The notes: generated by a model not told the origin, from the sequence alone. Positions 18,808 to 28,642 are shown, counted from the first letter of the stretch. The stretch: DNA of 53,150 nt from Psychromonas sp. MB-3u-54 (GCF_002836415.1 NZ_PJBP01000165.1:1-53150); one strand, 5' to 3'. Program-made: numbers and translations.

Positions 18808-18877
18808 CTTTCAGCTTTCAGCTTTCAGCTTCGAGCTTCGAGCTTCGAGCTGATAGCTGACGGCTGACGGCTGCCAG
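18808..18877. repeat. Ten consecutive heptamers between fkpB and ispH
   Basis: CTTTCAG three times (18808-18828), CTTCGAG three times (18829-18849), then CTGATAG, CTGACGG twice and CTGCCAG, all in a strict 7-bp register with consensus CT-N3/4-G. It fills most of the 117-bp gap. Heptamer arrays of this kind occur in intergenic DNA of several marine gammaproteobacteria as far as I know; no function is established. Confidence 0.85.
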
Positions 18878-18898
18878 CTTCTTAAATAAAGGTTACTT

Positions 18899-19843
18899 AT
18901 GGAAATTATTTTAGCGAATCCGCGTGGTTTTTGTGCGGGTGTCCATCGTGCTATTTCAATTGTTGATCGTGCATTAGATATTTTTACACCGCCGATTTAT
19001 GTGCGTCATGAAGTCGTGCATAACCAGTATGTGGTTGATGACTTAAGGGCCCGTGGCGCGGTTTTTGTCGAAGAGTTAGATGAAGTACCTGAGAACAGTA
19101 TCGTTATTTTCAGTGCCCATGGCGTTGCACAATCGGTGCGCGCAGAAGCCAAACGGCGCGATCTTAAGATCTTTGATGCAACTTGTCCGTTAGTGACTAA
19201 AGTACATATGGAAGTGACGCGTGCCAGTCGTCGCGGGCAGGAATGTATTTTGATCGGCCATCAGGGCCATCCAGAGGTAGTTGGCACTATGGGGCAATAT
19301 GATAATCCCCAGGGTGGGATTTATTTGGTTGAATCGCCTGAAGATATCAAAACGTTACAGGTTAAAAACCCCAACAGTCTTTGTTTTAGCTCGCAAACGA
19401 CCCTGTCCGTCGATGATACCGCCAATATTATCATCGCATTACGTGAGAAATTCCCTAAGATTGACGGGCCACGTAAAGATGATATCTGTTATGCAACACA
19501 GAATCGCCAGGATGCCGTTAAAGCGCTTGCTGAAAAAAGTGATCTTGTTTTAGTGGTTGGCTCGACCAATTCTTCGAATTCCAATCGTTTACAGGAAAAA
19601 GCAAGTTGTGTCGGTGTGAATGCATACCTTATTGACAGTGAAAAAGATATTAAACCTGAATGGCTTGAAAATGTAAAAGTGGTTGGCGTTACTGCGGGTG
19701 CTTCTGCGCCGGAAGTGTTGGTCAAAGCCGTGATCGCCAGGCTTAAAAAACTGGGTGGGACTATGGTGACTGAAAATGCGGGTGTTGAGGAAAATATTAT
19801 CTTTGAAGTGCCCGCCGAACTGCGTATTAAGCAAATCGATTGA
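18899..19843 (+). CDS. ispH: 4-hydroxy-3-methylbut-2-enyl diphosphate reductase (LytB)
   Basis: Last enzyme of the MEP isoprenoid pathway, a [4Fe-4S] reductase giving IPP and DMAPP. 314 residues (E. coli 316). The three cluster cysteines are at 12, 96 and 197 as in E. coli, and the SSNSNRL and GVTAGASAP motifs are present. AAAGG lies 7 nt before the ATG. It is separated from fkpB by the heptamer array, so it may be cotranscribed through it; no hairpin terminator is in the gap. Confidence 0.97.
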   Translation: MEIILANPRGFCAGVHRAISIVDRALDIFTPPIYVRHEVVHNQYVVDDLRARGAVFVEELDEVPENSIVIFSAHGVAQSVRAEAKRRDLKIFDATCPLVTKVHMEVTRASRRGQECILIGHQGHPEVVGTMGQYDNPQGGIYLVESPEDIKTLQVKNPNSLCFSSQTTLSVDDTANIIIALREKFPKIDGPRKDDICYATQNRQDAVKALAEKSDLVLVVGSTNSSNSNRLQEKASCVGVNAYLIDSEKDIKPEWLENVKVVGVTAGASAPEVLVKAVIARLKKLGGTMVTENAGVEENIIFEVPAELRIKQID

Positions 19844-19981
19844 TTTTTATAAAATCACTTTTCTTTTTTAGAGTGGAATGCCTTTAAAAATACAACTGGC
19901 GTAGCATTTTTTGCATTTTCTCTCTGTATATTTACCGTCATTAGTATTAAAGTGGTGGGATATATTTTCGTTTAAAAATAA

Positions 19982-20335
<354 letters not shown>

Positions 20336-20352
20336 TCGCTTCTGCAGTACAT

Positions 20353-20380
20353 AAAAAAGGAGAACTTGGTTCTCCTTTTT
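20353..20380. terminator. Bidirectional terminator between glnB and bamD
   Basis: GGAGAAC (20359-20365) / GTTCTCC (20369-20375) with a 3-nt loop, flanked by A6 and T7. Confidence 0.85.
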
Positions 20381-20428
20381 TTATATTCAAGCTAGCCAGG
20401 TATAAAAATCAATTCTAAGGTTTAACAC

Positions 20429-21187
20429 CTATAGTGTCGGGTTGTTCGGGTAGTTTAATTTTAATATGGACAAGGCATTCATTTTAGGCTCTTCAATACC
20501 TAATGCCTCATAAGCTGTAATCATGATCTCCAGCGCTTGTTCAACAGCTGGCGTATCAGGGTAATTATTTAACACTATTTTGCAACGGTTAACGGCGGCA
20601 ATATAAGCTTCACGTTTCAGATACCACTGTGCAATCCCAATTTCATAGCGTGCTAAACGATCTTTTAGATCTATTATTCTTTGTTGTGCATCGACAGCAT
20701 ATTCACTATTTGGGTAATATTTGATAATTCTTGATAAGTCTTTGAAGGCTTGGATTGCATTGTTTGGATCTCTGTTGTAACGATCAATACCAAACAAGTC
20801 TTGAAAAAATTGCTGATCCGCGCCGATATAGGTTAAACCACGCATATAATAAATATAATCAAGATCGGCATGGGTTGGGTTCAGGCGAAGAAACCTGTCA
20901 ATGTTGGCCAGTGCAAATGCTGTTTCACCACGTTTGTAATAAGCGTAAATAAGATCCAATTGGACCTGATCTGAATGTGGACCAAAGGGGTAACGGGTAT
21001 CCAAAGCCTCTAAAATATCAGATGCTTTTTCAAAGCTTGCAGACTCTAATGCTTGTTTTGCTTGTTCATAAAGTACCACGGGCGGTTTATCACCCACTTT
21101 AGGTTTTTCAGCTTTTTTAGATGAACAGCCGGTGCTTAATAAAACAATCATAAGAGAGGAGGTTATTAGTCTGAGGATCTTTTTCAT
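20429..21187 (-). CDS. bamD: Outer membrane assembly lipoprotein BamD (YfiO)
   Basis: TPR lipoprotein of the BAM complex that inserts beta-barrel proteins in the outer membrane. 252 residues (E. coli 245). The signal peptide ends in a lipobox L-S-T-G-C with C21 as the lipidated residue, processed by the LspA encoded upstream. Five TPR-like helix pairs follow, with the conserved FGPHSDQVQLDLIYAYYK and DYIYYMRGL stretches. It is divergent from rluD, the usual gammaproteobacterial arrangement. The extra residues near 20-35 are Lys/Pro-rich. Confidence 0.95.
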   Translation of the reverse strand: MKKILRLITSSLMIVLLSTGCSSKKAEKPKVGDKPPVVLYEQAKQALESASFEKASDILEALDTRYPFGPHSDQVQLDLIYAYYKRGETAFALANIDRFLRLNPTHADLDYIYYMRGLTYIGADQQFFQDLFGIDRYNRDPNNAIQAFKDLSRIIKYYPNSEYAVDAQQRIIDLKDRLARYEIGIAQWYLKREAYIAAVNRCKIVLNNYPDTPAVEQALEIMITAYEALGIEEPKMNALSILKLNYPNNPTL

Positions 21188-21384
21188 AAGTGTTATAATG
21201 CCAGTGCAGATAAAGGGACAGTATCTTCTATCAACCCATAAAAGAAAAGTTAAAAAAGATAAAATGTGACTGTATCACAGCTAAATGAATTTTATTTATA
21301 ACGGTTTGATTAAATTACTCCCATTAAGGGAAAAGAATTAATCCATTTGCTATCAAACAATAGTGTAGAAAAAGAGAACAATAT

Positions 21385-22353
21385 ATGAGTCAAGAGTTAA
21401 ACCTTACCGCAGAAGTCACTGATCAACAACTCGGCTTTCGATTGGATCAGGCAATAGCGTCACTATTCCCTGACTATTCGCGTACGCGGGTTAAAGAATG
21501 GATTTTGGCTGATATGGTCAAACTTGATGGCGAAGTCATTAATCGTCCTCGCGAAAAAGTTTATACCGGGCAAACGGTAGAAGTTCAAGCCGTACTCGAA
21601 GATGAAGTGGTTTTTAAAGCGCAAAAGATTGCATTAGAGATCGTCTATGAAGATGATGATATTTTAGTGATTAACAAACCGGCTGGTTTAGTCGTGCATC
21701 CGGGTGCAGGTAACCCCGATGGTACTGTCCTAAATGCATTGCTGCATCATTTTCCGAAAATTGTTGAAGTACCTCGAGCGGGTATTGTGCATCGTTTAGA
21801 TAAAGACACAACCGGACTGATGGTTGTTGCTAAAACAGTGCCGGCACAAACGCATTTAGTGACCAGTTTGCAAGCGCGGGAAATCACCCGTGAGTACGAA
21901 GCAATTGCCATGGGAGGCTTTACGGCTGGTGGACTTGTCGATGCTCCGATTGGGCGAGATAAAGTACACCGAGTTAAAATGGCGGTTAATTCAACGGGCG
22001 GTAAACATGCCCTGACCCATTATCGAGTCTCTGAGAAGTATCGTGCCCATACAAGGTTGCGCTTACGCCTTGAAACCGGTCGTACTCACCAAATTCGTGT
22101 CCATATGATGCATATTGGTCATGTACTGGCAGGTGATCCGGTTTATGGTGGTCGTCCTCGTCCGCCTAAAGGTGCTTCGGAGGCGTTATTGACAACGTTA
22201 CGTGCTTTTAGACGCCAGGCATTACATGCAACTATGTTACGTTTAGCACACCCTATCACCGGTGAAATAATGGAATGGCATGCGCCGCTGCCGGCTGATA
22301 TGGCTGAATTAGCAGAAGCGTTACGCCAGGATATGATTCTGCACGGTGGCTAA
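21385..22353 (+). CDS. rluD: 23S rRNA pseudouridine synthase RluD
   Basis: Makes pseudouridines 1911, 1915 and 1917 in helix 69 of 23S rRNA. 322 residues (E. coli 326). An N-terminal S4 domain (about 18-75) precedes the catalytic domain; the catalytic Asp is D139 in HRLDKDTTGL, the same number as in E. coli. AAAGAG lies ahead of the ATG. The 3' end, from 22312, has been tandemly duplicated into the region where pgeF starts. Confidence 0.96.
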   Translation: MSQELNLTAEVTDQQLGFRLDQAIASLFPDYSRTRVKEWILADMVKLDGEVINRPREKVYTGQTVEVQAVLEDEVVFKAQKIALEIVYEDDDILVINKPAGLVVHPGAGNPDGTVLNALLHHFPKIVEVPRAGIVHRLDKDTTGLMVVAKTVPAQTHLVTSLQAREITREYEAIAMGGFTAGGLVDAPIGRDKVHRVKMAVNSTGGKHALTHYRVSEKYRAHTRLRLRLETGRTHQIRVHMMHIGHVLAGDPVYGGRPRPPKGASEALLTTLRAFRRQALHATMLRLAHPITGEIMEWHAPLPADMAELAEALRQDMILHGG

Positions 22354-22400
22354 TAACAGAAGCATTACGCCAAAATATGATTCACATATCGAGGCTAATA
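22312..22400 (+). repeat. Tandem duplication of the rluD 3' end (44/45 bp)
   Basis: 22312-22355 (last codons and stop of rluD) and 22356-22400 are adjacent imperfect copies: both contain CAGAAGC, TTACGCCA, ATATGATTC and GGCTAATA in the same order. The second copy is now the apparent 5' part of pgeF. Confidence 0.85.
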
Positions 22401-23164
22401 AGCACCATGATGTGCAGTTGCTAAAACCAAACTGGTCTGCTCCTGCACATATCCAGGCCTTTTCCAGCACCCGCCTTGGGGGCTATAGTTCGGAGCCTTA
22501 TTCTGGGCTGAATTTAGGTTTGCATGTTGGCGATGATCCTCGAATTGTCGGCAAAAACCGCAGCACCTTAGTCAATACTTTATCCTTACCCGGTGAACTT
22601 TGCTGGTTAAATCAGACTCACAGTACTATTTTACTCAAACTTGATGAAAACACGGTAAGTAGCATGACGGGTGATGCAGCATGGAGTCGTTGCAACAATA
22701 TTCCCTGTATCATCATGACGGCTGATTGTTTACCGCTGCTTATTACCGATAAGCTGGGCACTTTTGTTGCTGCTATTCATGCCGGCTGGCGGGGGTTATG
22801 TGATGGTATTATTGAAAAATCAATTAACACTATTTGTGAACAGTTAACCATCAATGCAAATGATTTACTGGTTTGGTTAGGACCCTGTATTGGCAAAAGT
22901 GCTTTTGAAGTCGGTAGTGAGGTACGGGCTGCCTTTATTGCTGAAAACGAACAAGCTAAATTAGCCTTTAGCGCTTTCGGCGATCGCTGGTTGGCTGATT
23001 TACAGCAGTTGGCGCGTTTACGTTTAGCCCCTTTTAATGTCTTTGAAATCACGGCCAGTGATTATTGCACTTTTAACCGAACCGACCTTTTTTATTCCTA
23101 TCGTCACGATGGTGTCACGGGGCGAATGGCCAGCTTAATCTGGATTAATAAGCCCACAAAATAG
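22346..23164 (+). CDS. pgeF: Peptidoglycan editing factor PgeF (YfiH, multicopper-oxidase-like fold)
   Basis: Metal-binding cytoplasmic enzyme that corrects misincorporated L-serine in peptidoglycan precursors. The core shows SSTRLGGYS, MTADCLPLL, HAGWRGLCDG and SYRHDGVTGRMASLIW, including the His/Cys metal ligands. The start is uncertain: GTG 22346 gives 272 residues and overlaps rluD by 8 bp, but the first 22 residues come from the duplicated rluD tail; GTG 22412 gives 250 residues, aligns with E. coli YfiH (243) at its N-terminus, but has no close ribosome site. The shorter form is the more likely functional core. The order rluD-pgeF-clpB is conserved. Confidence 0.9.
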   Translation: MANNRSITPKYDSHIEANKHHDVQLLKPNWSAPAHIQAFSSTRLGGYSSEPYSGLNLGLHVGDDPRIVGKNRSTLVNTLSLPGELCWLNQTHSTILLKLDENTVSSMTGDAAWSRCNNIPCIIMTADCLPLLITDKLGTFVAAIHAGWRGLCDGIIEKSINTICEQLTINANDLLVWLGPCIGKSAFEVGSEVRAAFIAENEQAKLAFSAFGDRWLADLQQLARLRLAPFNVFEITASDYCTFNRTDLFYSYRHDGVTGRMASLIWINKPTK

Positions 23165-23221
23165 TCGCGCTCTTCACAATGCATTATTTTTATTAAAAAC
23201 TGCCGCTGTTTTATCTTTCTC

Positions 23222-23250
23222 CTTGAAATTGTCTAATTAACCACCATTCT
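23222..23250 (+). promoter_or_regulatory. clpB heat-shock promoter copy 1 (sigma32 type)
   Basis: CTTGAA (23222-23227), 14-bp spacer, CACCATTCT (23242-23250). This fits the sigma32 pattern CTTGAA-N13/17-CCCCATNT with one or two mismatches in the -10. Confidence 0.7.
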
Positions 23251-23285
23251 TTATTTATCTAAATATTATTTGTGAAGGTTTCCCT

Positions 23286-23309
23286 ATGCGTATGGCAGCT
23301 GATTCTTAA
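23286..23309 (+). CDS. Mini-ORF 1 in the clpB leader (7 codons)
   Basis: The duplicated clpB start ATGCGTATGG runs into spacer sequence and stops at TAA after 7 sense codons. An AAGG ribosome site lies about 9 nt upstream, the same distance as in the next copy. Likely a by-product of the duplication; it could act as an upstream ORF on transcripts from promoter 1. Confidence 0.35.
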   Translation: MRMAADS

Positions 23310-23386
23310 TTGCTGACCCAGGCAAATACTTCGGCTCTTCACAAAGCATAATTTTTATTAAAAACTGCCGCTGTTTTATCTTTCTC

Positions 23387-23415
23387 CTTGAAATTGTCTA
23401 ATTAACCACCATTCT
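23387..23415 (+). promoter_or_regulatory. clpB heat-shock promoter copy 2 (sigma32 type)
   Basis: CTTGAA (23387-23392) and CACCATTCT (23407-23415), identical to copy 1 and 165 bp downstream of it. Confidence 0.7.
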
Positions 23416-23450
23416 TTATTTATCTAAATATTATTTGTGAAGGTTTCCCT

Positions 23451-23468
23451 ATGCGTATGGCAAGCTGA
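23451..23468 (+). CDS. Mini-ORF 2 in the clpB leader (5 codons)
   Basis: Same duplicated start as mini-ORF 1, but a one-base insertion (GGCAAGC instead of GGCAGC) brings in TGA after 5 codons. The ribosome site is conserved. That the two frames differ suggests no selection on a specific peptide. Confidence 0.3.
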   Translation: MRMAS

Positions 23469-23553
23469 TTCTTAATTGCTGACCCAGACAAATACTTCGG
23501 CTCTTCACAATGCATTATTTTTATTAAAAACTGCCGCTGTTTTATCTTTCCTC

Positions 23554-23582
23554 CTTGAAATTGTTTAATTAAACGCCATTAT
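23554..23582 (+). promoter_or_regulatory. clpB heat-shock promoter copy 3 (sigma32 type, gene-proximal)
   Basis: CTTGAA (23554-23559), 14-bp spacer, CGCCATTAT (23574-23582), about 32 bp before the true clpB ATG. Somewhat diverged from copies 1 and 2 but still a good sigma32 match. Confidence 0.7.
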
Positions 23583-23613
23583 TTATGTATATATTATTAT
23601 TGAGGGTTTCCCT

Positions 23614-26187
23614 ATGCGCATGGATAAATTAACCAGTAAGTTTCAACTAGCGATTGCCGATGCACAATCCTTAGCACTCGGGCGTGATAACCAATATATC
23701 GAACCCATTCATCTTATGCTTGCTCTCCTCAATCAAGACGGTGGGTCACTGCGGCCAATATTCGCAGATTTGGAGGTCGATCTTAGTGCATTACGTTCAC
23801 AACTTTCCAGCGAACTAGATCGCCTTCCAAAAGTCGCCGGCGTCGGTGGTGATCTTCAGGTATCTGCTCAACTCAATACGCTGTTTAATCTGTGCGATAA
23901 ATATGTCCAAAAATCCCAGGATAAATTTATTTCTTCGGAGATTTTTTTAGTCGCAGCTTGTGAAGATAAGGGGCGTTTAGGTGACATTTTAAAAAAATTC
24001 GCTTTGAACAAACAAAAAGTTGAAAAATCGATTCAAAAAATTCGTCAGGGCCAAAACGTCACGGATCAGGATGGTGAGGGACAAGAGAAAGCCTTAGCTA
24101 AATATACTATTGATTTAACCGAGCAGGCTGAACAGGGCAGGCTGGATCCGGTCATTGGCCGCGATGATGAAGTGCGCCGTATGATTCAAGTACTGCAGCG
24201 CCGGACTAAAAATAATCCAGTTATTATCGGTGAGCCGGGTGTGGGTAAAACGGCCATTGTTGAAGGTCTGGCTCAACGTATTATTAATGGCGAAGTACCG
24301 GAAGGATTAAAAAATAAACGCGTACTGTCACTGGATATGGGCGCATTGATTGCCGGAGCAAAATACCGTGGTGAATTTGAAGAAAGATTAAAAGCAGTAT
24401 TAAGCGAGCTATCCAAAGAAGAGGGCAAAATCATCCTCTTTATTGATGAGTTGCATACTATGGTGGGCGCGGGTAAAGCGGATGGCGCAATGGATGCGGG
24501 TAATATGCTAAAACCGGCGCTGGCACGGGGAGACCTGCACTGTGTTGGAGCAACGACCCTGGATGAATACCGAAAATATATTGAAAAAGATGCCGCCCTG
24601 GAACGTCGTTTCCAAAAAGTCCTGGTCGATGAACCAACCGTTGAAGATACTATTGCCATTTTGCGTGGTTTAAAAGAGCGTTATGAACTCCATCATAAGG
24701 TCGAAATTACCGATCCTGCCATTGTTGCGGCAGCGACACTTTCGCACCGTTATATTGCGGATCGCCAGCTACCCGATAAAGCAATTGACCTGATTGATGA
24801 AGCCGCATCAAGCATTCGTCTGCAGATGGATTCTAAGCCCGAAGAGTTAGATAAATTAGAGCGGAAAATCATTCAGTTAAAATTAGAACAAAAGGCGCTG
24901 CAAAACGACACAGATGAAGCCAGTGTTAAACGTCTGGCTGATTTAGAAAGCGCGCTTGCGGAAAAAGAACAAGCCTATTTGGTCTTAGATAAAGTGTGGC
25001 GTGCTGAAAAAGCGGCTCAGTCAGGTACCCAGAATATTAAACAATCCATCGAACAGGCACGTTTAGATCTTGAAGTTGCCAGCCGGGCACTGGATTTAAC
25101 CCGTATGTCTGAATTGCAGTACGGCATAATACCGGCATTGGAAAAACAGCTGGCGGAAGCTGCACAAGCTGAAATGCAGGAGATGACCCTGCTAAAACAT
25201 GCGGTGACCGAAAATGAAATTGCTGAAATTCTTGCTCATTGGACGGGGATTCCGGTGGCTAAAATGCTTGAAGGAGAGCGTGATAAACTCCTAAAAATGG
25301 AAACGCATCTGCATAGCAGAGTAATAGGTCAAAACGAAGCCATTGATGCGATTGCTAATGCGATTCGCCGCAGCCGGGCGGGGTTAAGCGATCCCAATCG
25401 TCCGATCGGCTCTTTCCTCTTTTTAGGTCCGACGGGGGTGGGTAAAACTGAATCCTGTAAAGCATTAGCTAATTTCCTGTTTGACAGTGAAGATAATATG
25501 GTGCGCATTGATATGTCTGAGTTTATGGAAAAATTTTCAGTGTCGCGCTTAGTGGGCGCACCTCCCGGATACGTAGGCTATGAAGAGGGCGGATATTTAA
25601 CGGAGGCTGTACGCCGCAAACCTTATTCAGTGATTTTATTAGATGAGATAGAGAAAGCCCACCCGGATGTGTTTAATATTTTATTGCAGGTCTTAGATGA
25701 CGGACGTTTAACCGATGGGCAAGGGCGTACCGTTAGTTTCCGTAATACAGTCATTATTATGACCTCAAATATCGGCTCTGATATTATTCAGGAGCAGTTT
25801 GATAAAGTCAGCTATGAAGAAATTAAATCTCATCTGTTGGATATTTTAGCGCAGCAATTTAAACCTGAATTTTTAAATCGAATAGATGAGACCGTGGTTT
25901 TCCATCCATTAGGCAGGGAGCACATTAAATCTATTGCAGAGATTCAATTACAATCTTTGCAAAAACGCCTTACGGATAAAGATTACCAGGTCACTTTTAC
26001 TGACCAGGCTATCCAATTGTTAGTGGACGCGGGTTATGATCCCGTTTATGGCGCAAGACCTTTAAAACGTGCTATTCAGCAATTGCTGGAAAACTCATTA
26101 GCGCAGGATATCCTCTCCGGGCGTCTGCAAACGGGTAAAGAGATACAGGCGGAGGTTAAAGACGGAAAAATTGAATTTGTGCAATAA
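23614..26187 (+). CDS. clpB: Protein disaggregase ClpB (Hsp100)
   Basis: Hexameric AAA+ chaperone that, with DnaK, rescues aggregated proteins after heat or other stress. 857 residues, exactly the E. coli length. An N-domain (1-145) is followed by AAA1 with Walker A GEPGVGKT (about 206-213), the coiled-coil middle domain (about 410-525) and AAA2 with GPTGVGKT (about 605-612) and the [13 protein letters not shown] pore segment. There is no ClpP-binding loop, as expected for ClpB. The start MRMDKL aligns with E. coli MRLDRL; GAGGG lies 8 nt upstream. Expression is likely driven by three tandem sigma32-type promoters. Confidence 0.97.
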   Translation: MRMDKLTSKFQLAIADAQSLALGRDNQYIEPIHLMLALLNQDGGSLRPIFADLEVDLSALRSQLSSELDRLPKVAGVGGDLQVSAQLNTLFNLCDKYVQKSQDKFISSEIFLVAACEDKGRLGDILKKFALNKQKVEKSIQKIRQGQNVTDQDGEGQEKALAKYTIDLTEQAEQGRLDPVIGRDDEVRRMIQVLQRRTKNNPVIIGEPGVGKTAIVEGLAQRIINGEVPEGLKNKRVLSLDMGALIAGAKYRGEFEERLKAVLSELSKEEGKIILFIDELHTMVGAGKADGAMDAGNMLKPALARGDLHCVGATTLDEYRKYIEKDAALERRFQKVLVDEPTVEDTIAILRGLKERYELHHKVEITDPAIVAAATLSHRYIADRQLPDKAIDLIDEAASSIRLQMDSKPEELDKLERKIIQLKLEQKALQNDTDEASVKRLADLESALAEKEQAYLVLDKVWRAEKAAQSGTQNIKQSIEQARLDLEVASRALDLTRMSELQYGIIPALEKQLAEAAQAEMQEMTLLKHAVTENEIAEILAHWTGIPVAKMLEGERDKLLKMETHLHSRVIGQNEAIDAIANAIRRSRAGLSDPNRPIGSFLFLGPTGVGKTESCKALANFLFDSEDNMVRIDMSEFMEKFSVSRLVGAPPGYVGYEEGGYLTEAVRRKPYSVILLDEIEKAHPDVFNILLQVLDDGRLTDGQGRTVSFRNTVIIMTSNIGSDIIQEQFDKVSYEEIKSHLLDILAQQFKPEFLNRIDETVVFHPLGREHIKSIAEIQLQSLQKRLTDKDYQVTFTDQAIQLLVDAGYDPVYGARPLKRAIQQLLENSLAQDILSGRLQTGKEIQAEVKDGKIEFVQ

Positions 26188-26220
26188 ATAGCGCAGGAAT
26201 ATTCAACTTGAAGTACATAG

Positions 26221-26253
26221 AAAGCCACCGATAATTTAATTAGCGGTGGCTTT
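26221..26253. terminator. Bidirectional terminator between clpB and tas
   Basis: AAAGCCACCG (26221-26230) / CGGTGGCTTT (26244-26253), a perfect 10-bp stem around a 13-nt AT-rich loop. Confidence 0.8.
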
Positions 26254-26271
26254 CTACTTTATGCGTATAAC

Positions 26272-27324
26272 TTAAAAAGGTACAGGGTAGGTTTTAAAGA
26301 CAGACTCTATATCAATTAAAGCCTGCTCGTTTAAGGGCATTGAAAATGCCTTAATATCGTCCTGTAATTGGCTAATATTTGTTGCCCCAATAATCGTTGA
26401 GGTGACACCATCAACTTGATTGCACCAAGCTAAGGCTAATTGAGCGGGTGTAAAGCCGTTTTGGTTAGCTATCTCTGCATAGGCCGCAATTGCTTTTTGT
26501 GCCGCCAGCGTATCGCGGAATAAACCATTACGCTGCGCTAATGTCCAGCGACTGCCCTGTGGACGGGCACCATTGAGATACTTACCGCTTAACATGCCCC
26601 CCGCAAGCGGTGACCAGGGTAAATAAGCGATATCTTCATGGATACAATTTTCTATTAAATAAGGCCAGTCTTTGGCGTGCAGCAGGCTAAATTCATTTTG
26701 AATTGAAACCATTCTCGGCAAATCGTGTTTTTCGCTTAATTTAAGATAGGTATTAATGCCCCAGGGGGTATCGTCGGATAATCCGCAATGACGTATTTTC
26801 CCGGCTTTTACGCAGCGGTTAAGTCCTTGTAAAATATCTAACATTTGCGCAGTTTGATCCTGAGCATTAACCTCACTGAAGGTTAATTGATTTGGCCAGT
26901 GTTTGTTAAAATGAGGAGAAGTTCGATTTGGCCAATGCAGCTGATAAAGATCAATATAATCCGTCTGTAAACGTTTCAGTGAAGCATCTACGGCTTCCAC
27001 AACGGCATCACCCGTAATAGGTCCGCCATCACGCACCCAAGGCAAACCGGCGCCGGCTATTTTGGTGGCAATGATCACATCTTTACGCCGCGTTTTATTT
27101 TCTGCCACCCAATTGCCTATGATGCTTTCTGTTTTTCCATAGGTATCTTTTGATGGCGGGACGGCATACATTTCAGCCGTATCAATAAAGTTAATACCCT
27201 GGCTAATGGCATAGTCTATTTGCTGATTTGCATCCTGTTGATTATTTTGTAATCCCCAAGTCATCGATCCCAAACAGACTTTTGATATTGGAAGTCCACT
27301 GCTTCCCAACGTTGTAAACTCCAT
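26272..27324 (-). CDS. tas: Aldo/keto reductase, Tas family
   Basis: NADP(H)-dependent oxidoreductase with a TIM-barrel fold; 350 residues (E. coli Tas 346). The catalytic Tyr is in DTAEMYAVPP, the Lys in ATKIAG, and the His in YQLHWPNR; the C-terminal cofactor segment GATNISQLQDDI is present. The physiological substrate of Tas is not firmly known; in E. coli it can complement a tyrosine auxotroph under starvation. It is a single-gene unit converging on clpB, with a 385-bp gap upstream. Confidence 0.88.
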   Translation of the reverse strand: MEFTTLGSSGLPISKVCLGSMTWGLQNNQQDANQQIDYAISQGINFIDTAEMYAVPPSKDTYGKTESIIGNWVAENKTRRKDVIIATKIAGAGLPWVRDGGPITGDAVVEAVDASLKRLQTDYIDLYQLHWPNRTSPHFNKHWPNQLTFSEVNAQDQTAQMLDILQGLNRCVKAGKIRHCGLSDDTPWGINTYLKLSEKHDLPRMVSIQNEFSLLHAKDWPYLIENCIHEDIAYLPWSPLAGGMLSGKYLNGARPQGSRWTLAQRNGLFRDTLAAQKAIAAYAEIANQNGFTPAQLALAWCNQVDGVTSTIIGATNISQLQDDIKAFSMPLNEQALIDIESVFKTYPVPF

Positions 27325-27709
27325 ACTGATTCCTTAAATAGATTTGAATATCATAAGCTAAAATAAATTATATTAATTGTAGTCAATAACAGTATGCAAA
27401 TATTACACTGTTTAAATTACTTGCGAAGTAAAGCTACTCTATCTAAATTAATAAAACGCACAAGTTTTAATGTTTTTTGAATATTAATAAAACTGCCAAT
27501 GGGGAAGCCGCAGCTCAAGATTCGCCAATAGTCACTAATATTAGTCTTGCACAAGCTGATCTGAATAAAAATTAAAACGACTGTTTTTACGCTGGTGGGC
27601 ATTCTAAAAACAGCCGTTTTGCGTCCTTAAGAACAGTTTTTTATGCTCATGAGACAGCAGTAGAGTGATATAGTGATGCTATCAACTGATCCGCCATGGC
27701 AGGGAAAAT
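27325..27709. other. Gap with a long inverted repeat
   Basis: 385 bp without a supported gene. AAAACGACTGTTTTT (27574-27588) and AAAAACAGCCGTTTT (27606-27620) pair over 15 bp with one mismatch, loop 17 nt. It could be a terminator-like structure or the remains of a small element. The short minus-strand frame at 27417-27602 has no support. Confidence 0.5.
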
Positions 27710-28558
27710 ATGTTAGATGCAATTTGTAATTATGATCCTGACAATCCTAAAACCTATTCTATTTTTGAGTTTAAGATCTTAGCTGCGAGTGAGCTTGATA
27801 AATTACGTCATTTTTTAATCTGCCCTGTCTGTCAACAAAAAGCCTACTTTCGAAAAGCCTCCATTGATGGCAGGCAAGCTTGTTTCGGCTCCCGTTATCA
27901 TAAAATTGATTGTGCCGAATTTAACCCCTCAGTGCGTAAAGAAGAGGAGGAAAAACAAATGCTTGAAGTCGAAAAAGTACTGCTTGAAAGCGATTCCTTA
28001 GTGATTGATTTTAGTGCACCGCTTGTTAAAGCTAAAAAGACACCAGAAAAAATATCGATGAGCCATAAAACCAGCCCCGACAAAGTAATTAATACACAGC
28101 CGGAAGAAGTTAAGGACGTTGCTAAATCAGAGCCAAAAGTGAGCAAACAGGGGTTAAAAAAACTGCTGATAAGTTTATTGCGCGGTAGTTCACTGGCGGA
28201 TTCTGACCTTTGGATTTATACCAGCGAAAAACATAAATGGCGTGCTAAAAACCTGTTTGTTAATATTAAGAATGCGCAGCCCACGGATAATGGCGCTCCG
28301 CGTATGTATTGGGGCACTCTTTCTCATGCGGATAAAAGCTTAAATTGGCTTAATCCTGCGGAAAATTCCAGTGTTGCTTTACCCATTGCAAAGTATCGGG
28401 ATGATTTTTTAAGCCGTTTTGATATTAAGAAGGCAGTTGATCTGGAAGGGGCCGGTTTTATTCTATTTGGAAAATGTGTTTTAAGTAAGGACAAAAAACG
28501 TCGCTTTATTCATTTATGGGGTAATGACCTGCAGTATCTGTATTTATTAAAAAATTAA
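27710..28558 (+). CDS. Unknown protein with N-terminal Cys-rich (zinc-finger-like) region
   Basis: 282 residues, no signal peptide. Near residues 38-68 the sequence CPVCQQKAYFRKA followed by ACFGSRYHKIDC gives a C-x2-C ... C ... C pattern that could bind zinc. A charged linker rich in Lys/Glu (about 75-150) leads to a C-terminal domain with Trp residues (DLWIYTSEKHKWRAK, MYWGTLSH, HLWGNDLQYL). AGGGA is 5 nt before the ATG and a good terminator follows. I do not recognise the family. The layout of zinc-finger, linker and globular domain might suit a nucleic-acid-related protein, which is inference only. Confidence 0.6.
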   Translation: MLDAICNYDPDNPKTYSIFEFKILAASELDKLRHFLICPVCQQKAYFRKASIDGRQACFGSRYHKIDCAEFNPSVRKEEEEKQMLEVEKVLLESDSLVIDFSAPLVKAKKTPEKISMSHKTSPDKVINTQPEEVKDVAKSEPKVSKQGLKKLLISLLRGSSLADSDLWIYTSEKHKWRAKNLFVNIKNAQPTDNGAPRMYWGTLSHADKSLNWLNPAENSSVALPIAKYRDDFLSRFDIKKAVDLEGAGFILFGKCVLSKDKKRRFIHLWGNDLQYLYLLKN

Positions 28559-28583
28559 GCTAATCATGTCATTCCATAATAAC

Positions 28584-28610
28584 AAAAAAAGGGCACTAGG
28601 CCCTTTTTTT
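28584..28610. terminator. Bidirectional terminator
   Basis: GGGC (28591-28594) / GCCC (28600-28603) with 5-nt loop, extended by A7 and T7 on the two sides. Confidence 0.75.
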
Positions 28611-28642
28611 ATTCCCGGTTTTACGTGGGAGATTATTTCATA

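Larger units (their letters stand above)
23169..23620 (+). repeat. Triplicated clpB promoter-leader unit (165-166 bp period)
   Basis: The motif GCTCTTCACAA starts units at 23169, 23334 and 23500. Each unit contains, in order, a spacer, a CTTGAA/CACCAT-type promoter, an AT-rich leader, a purine-rich ribosome site, and ATGCGNATGG. Units 1 and 2 are nearly identical; unit 3, which joins the real clpB gene, has drifted more. The first two units end in short ORFs. Confidence 0.93.
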
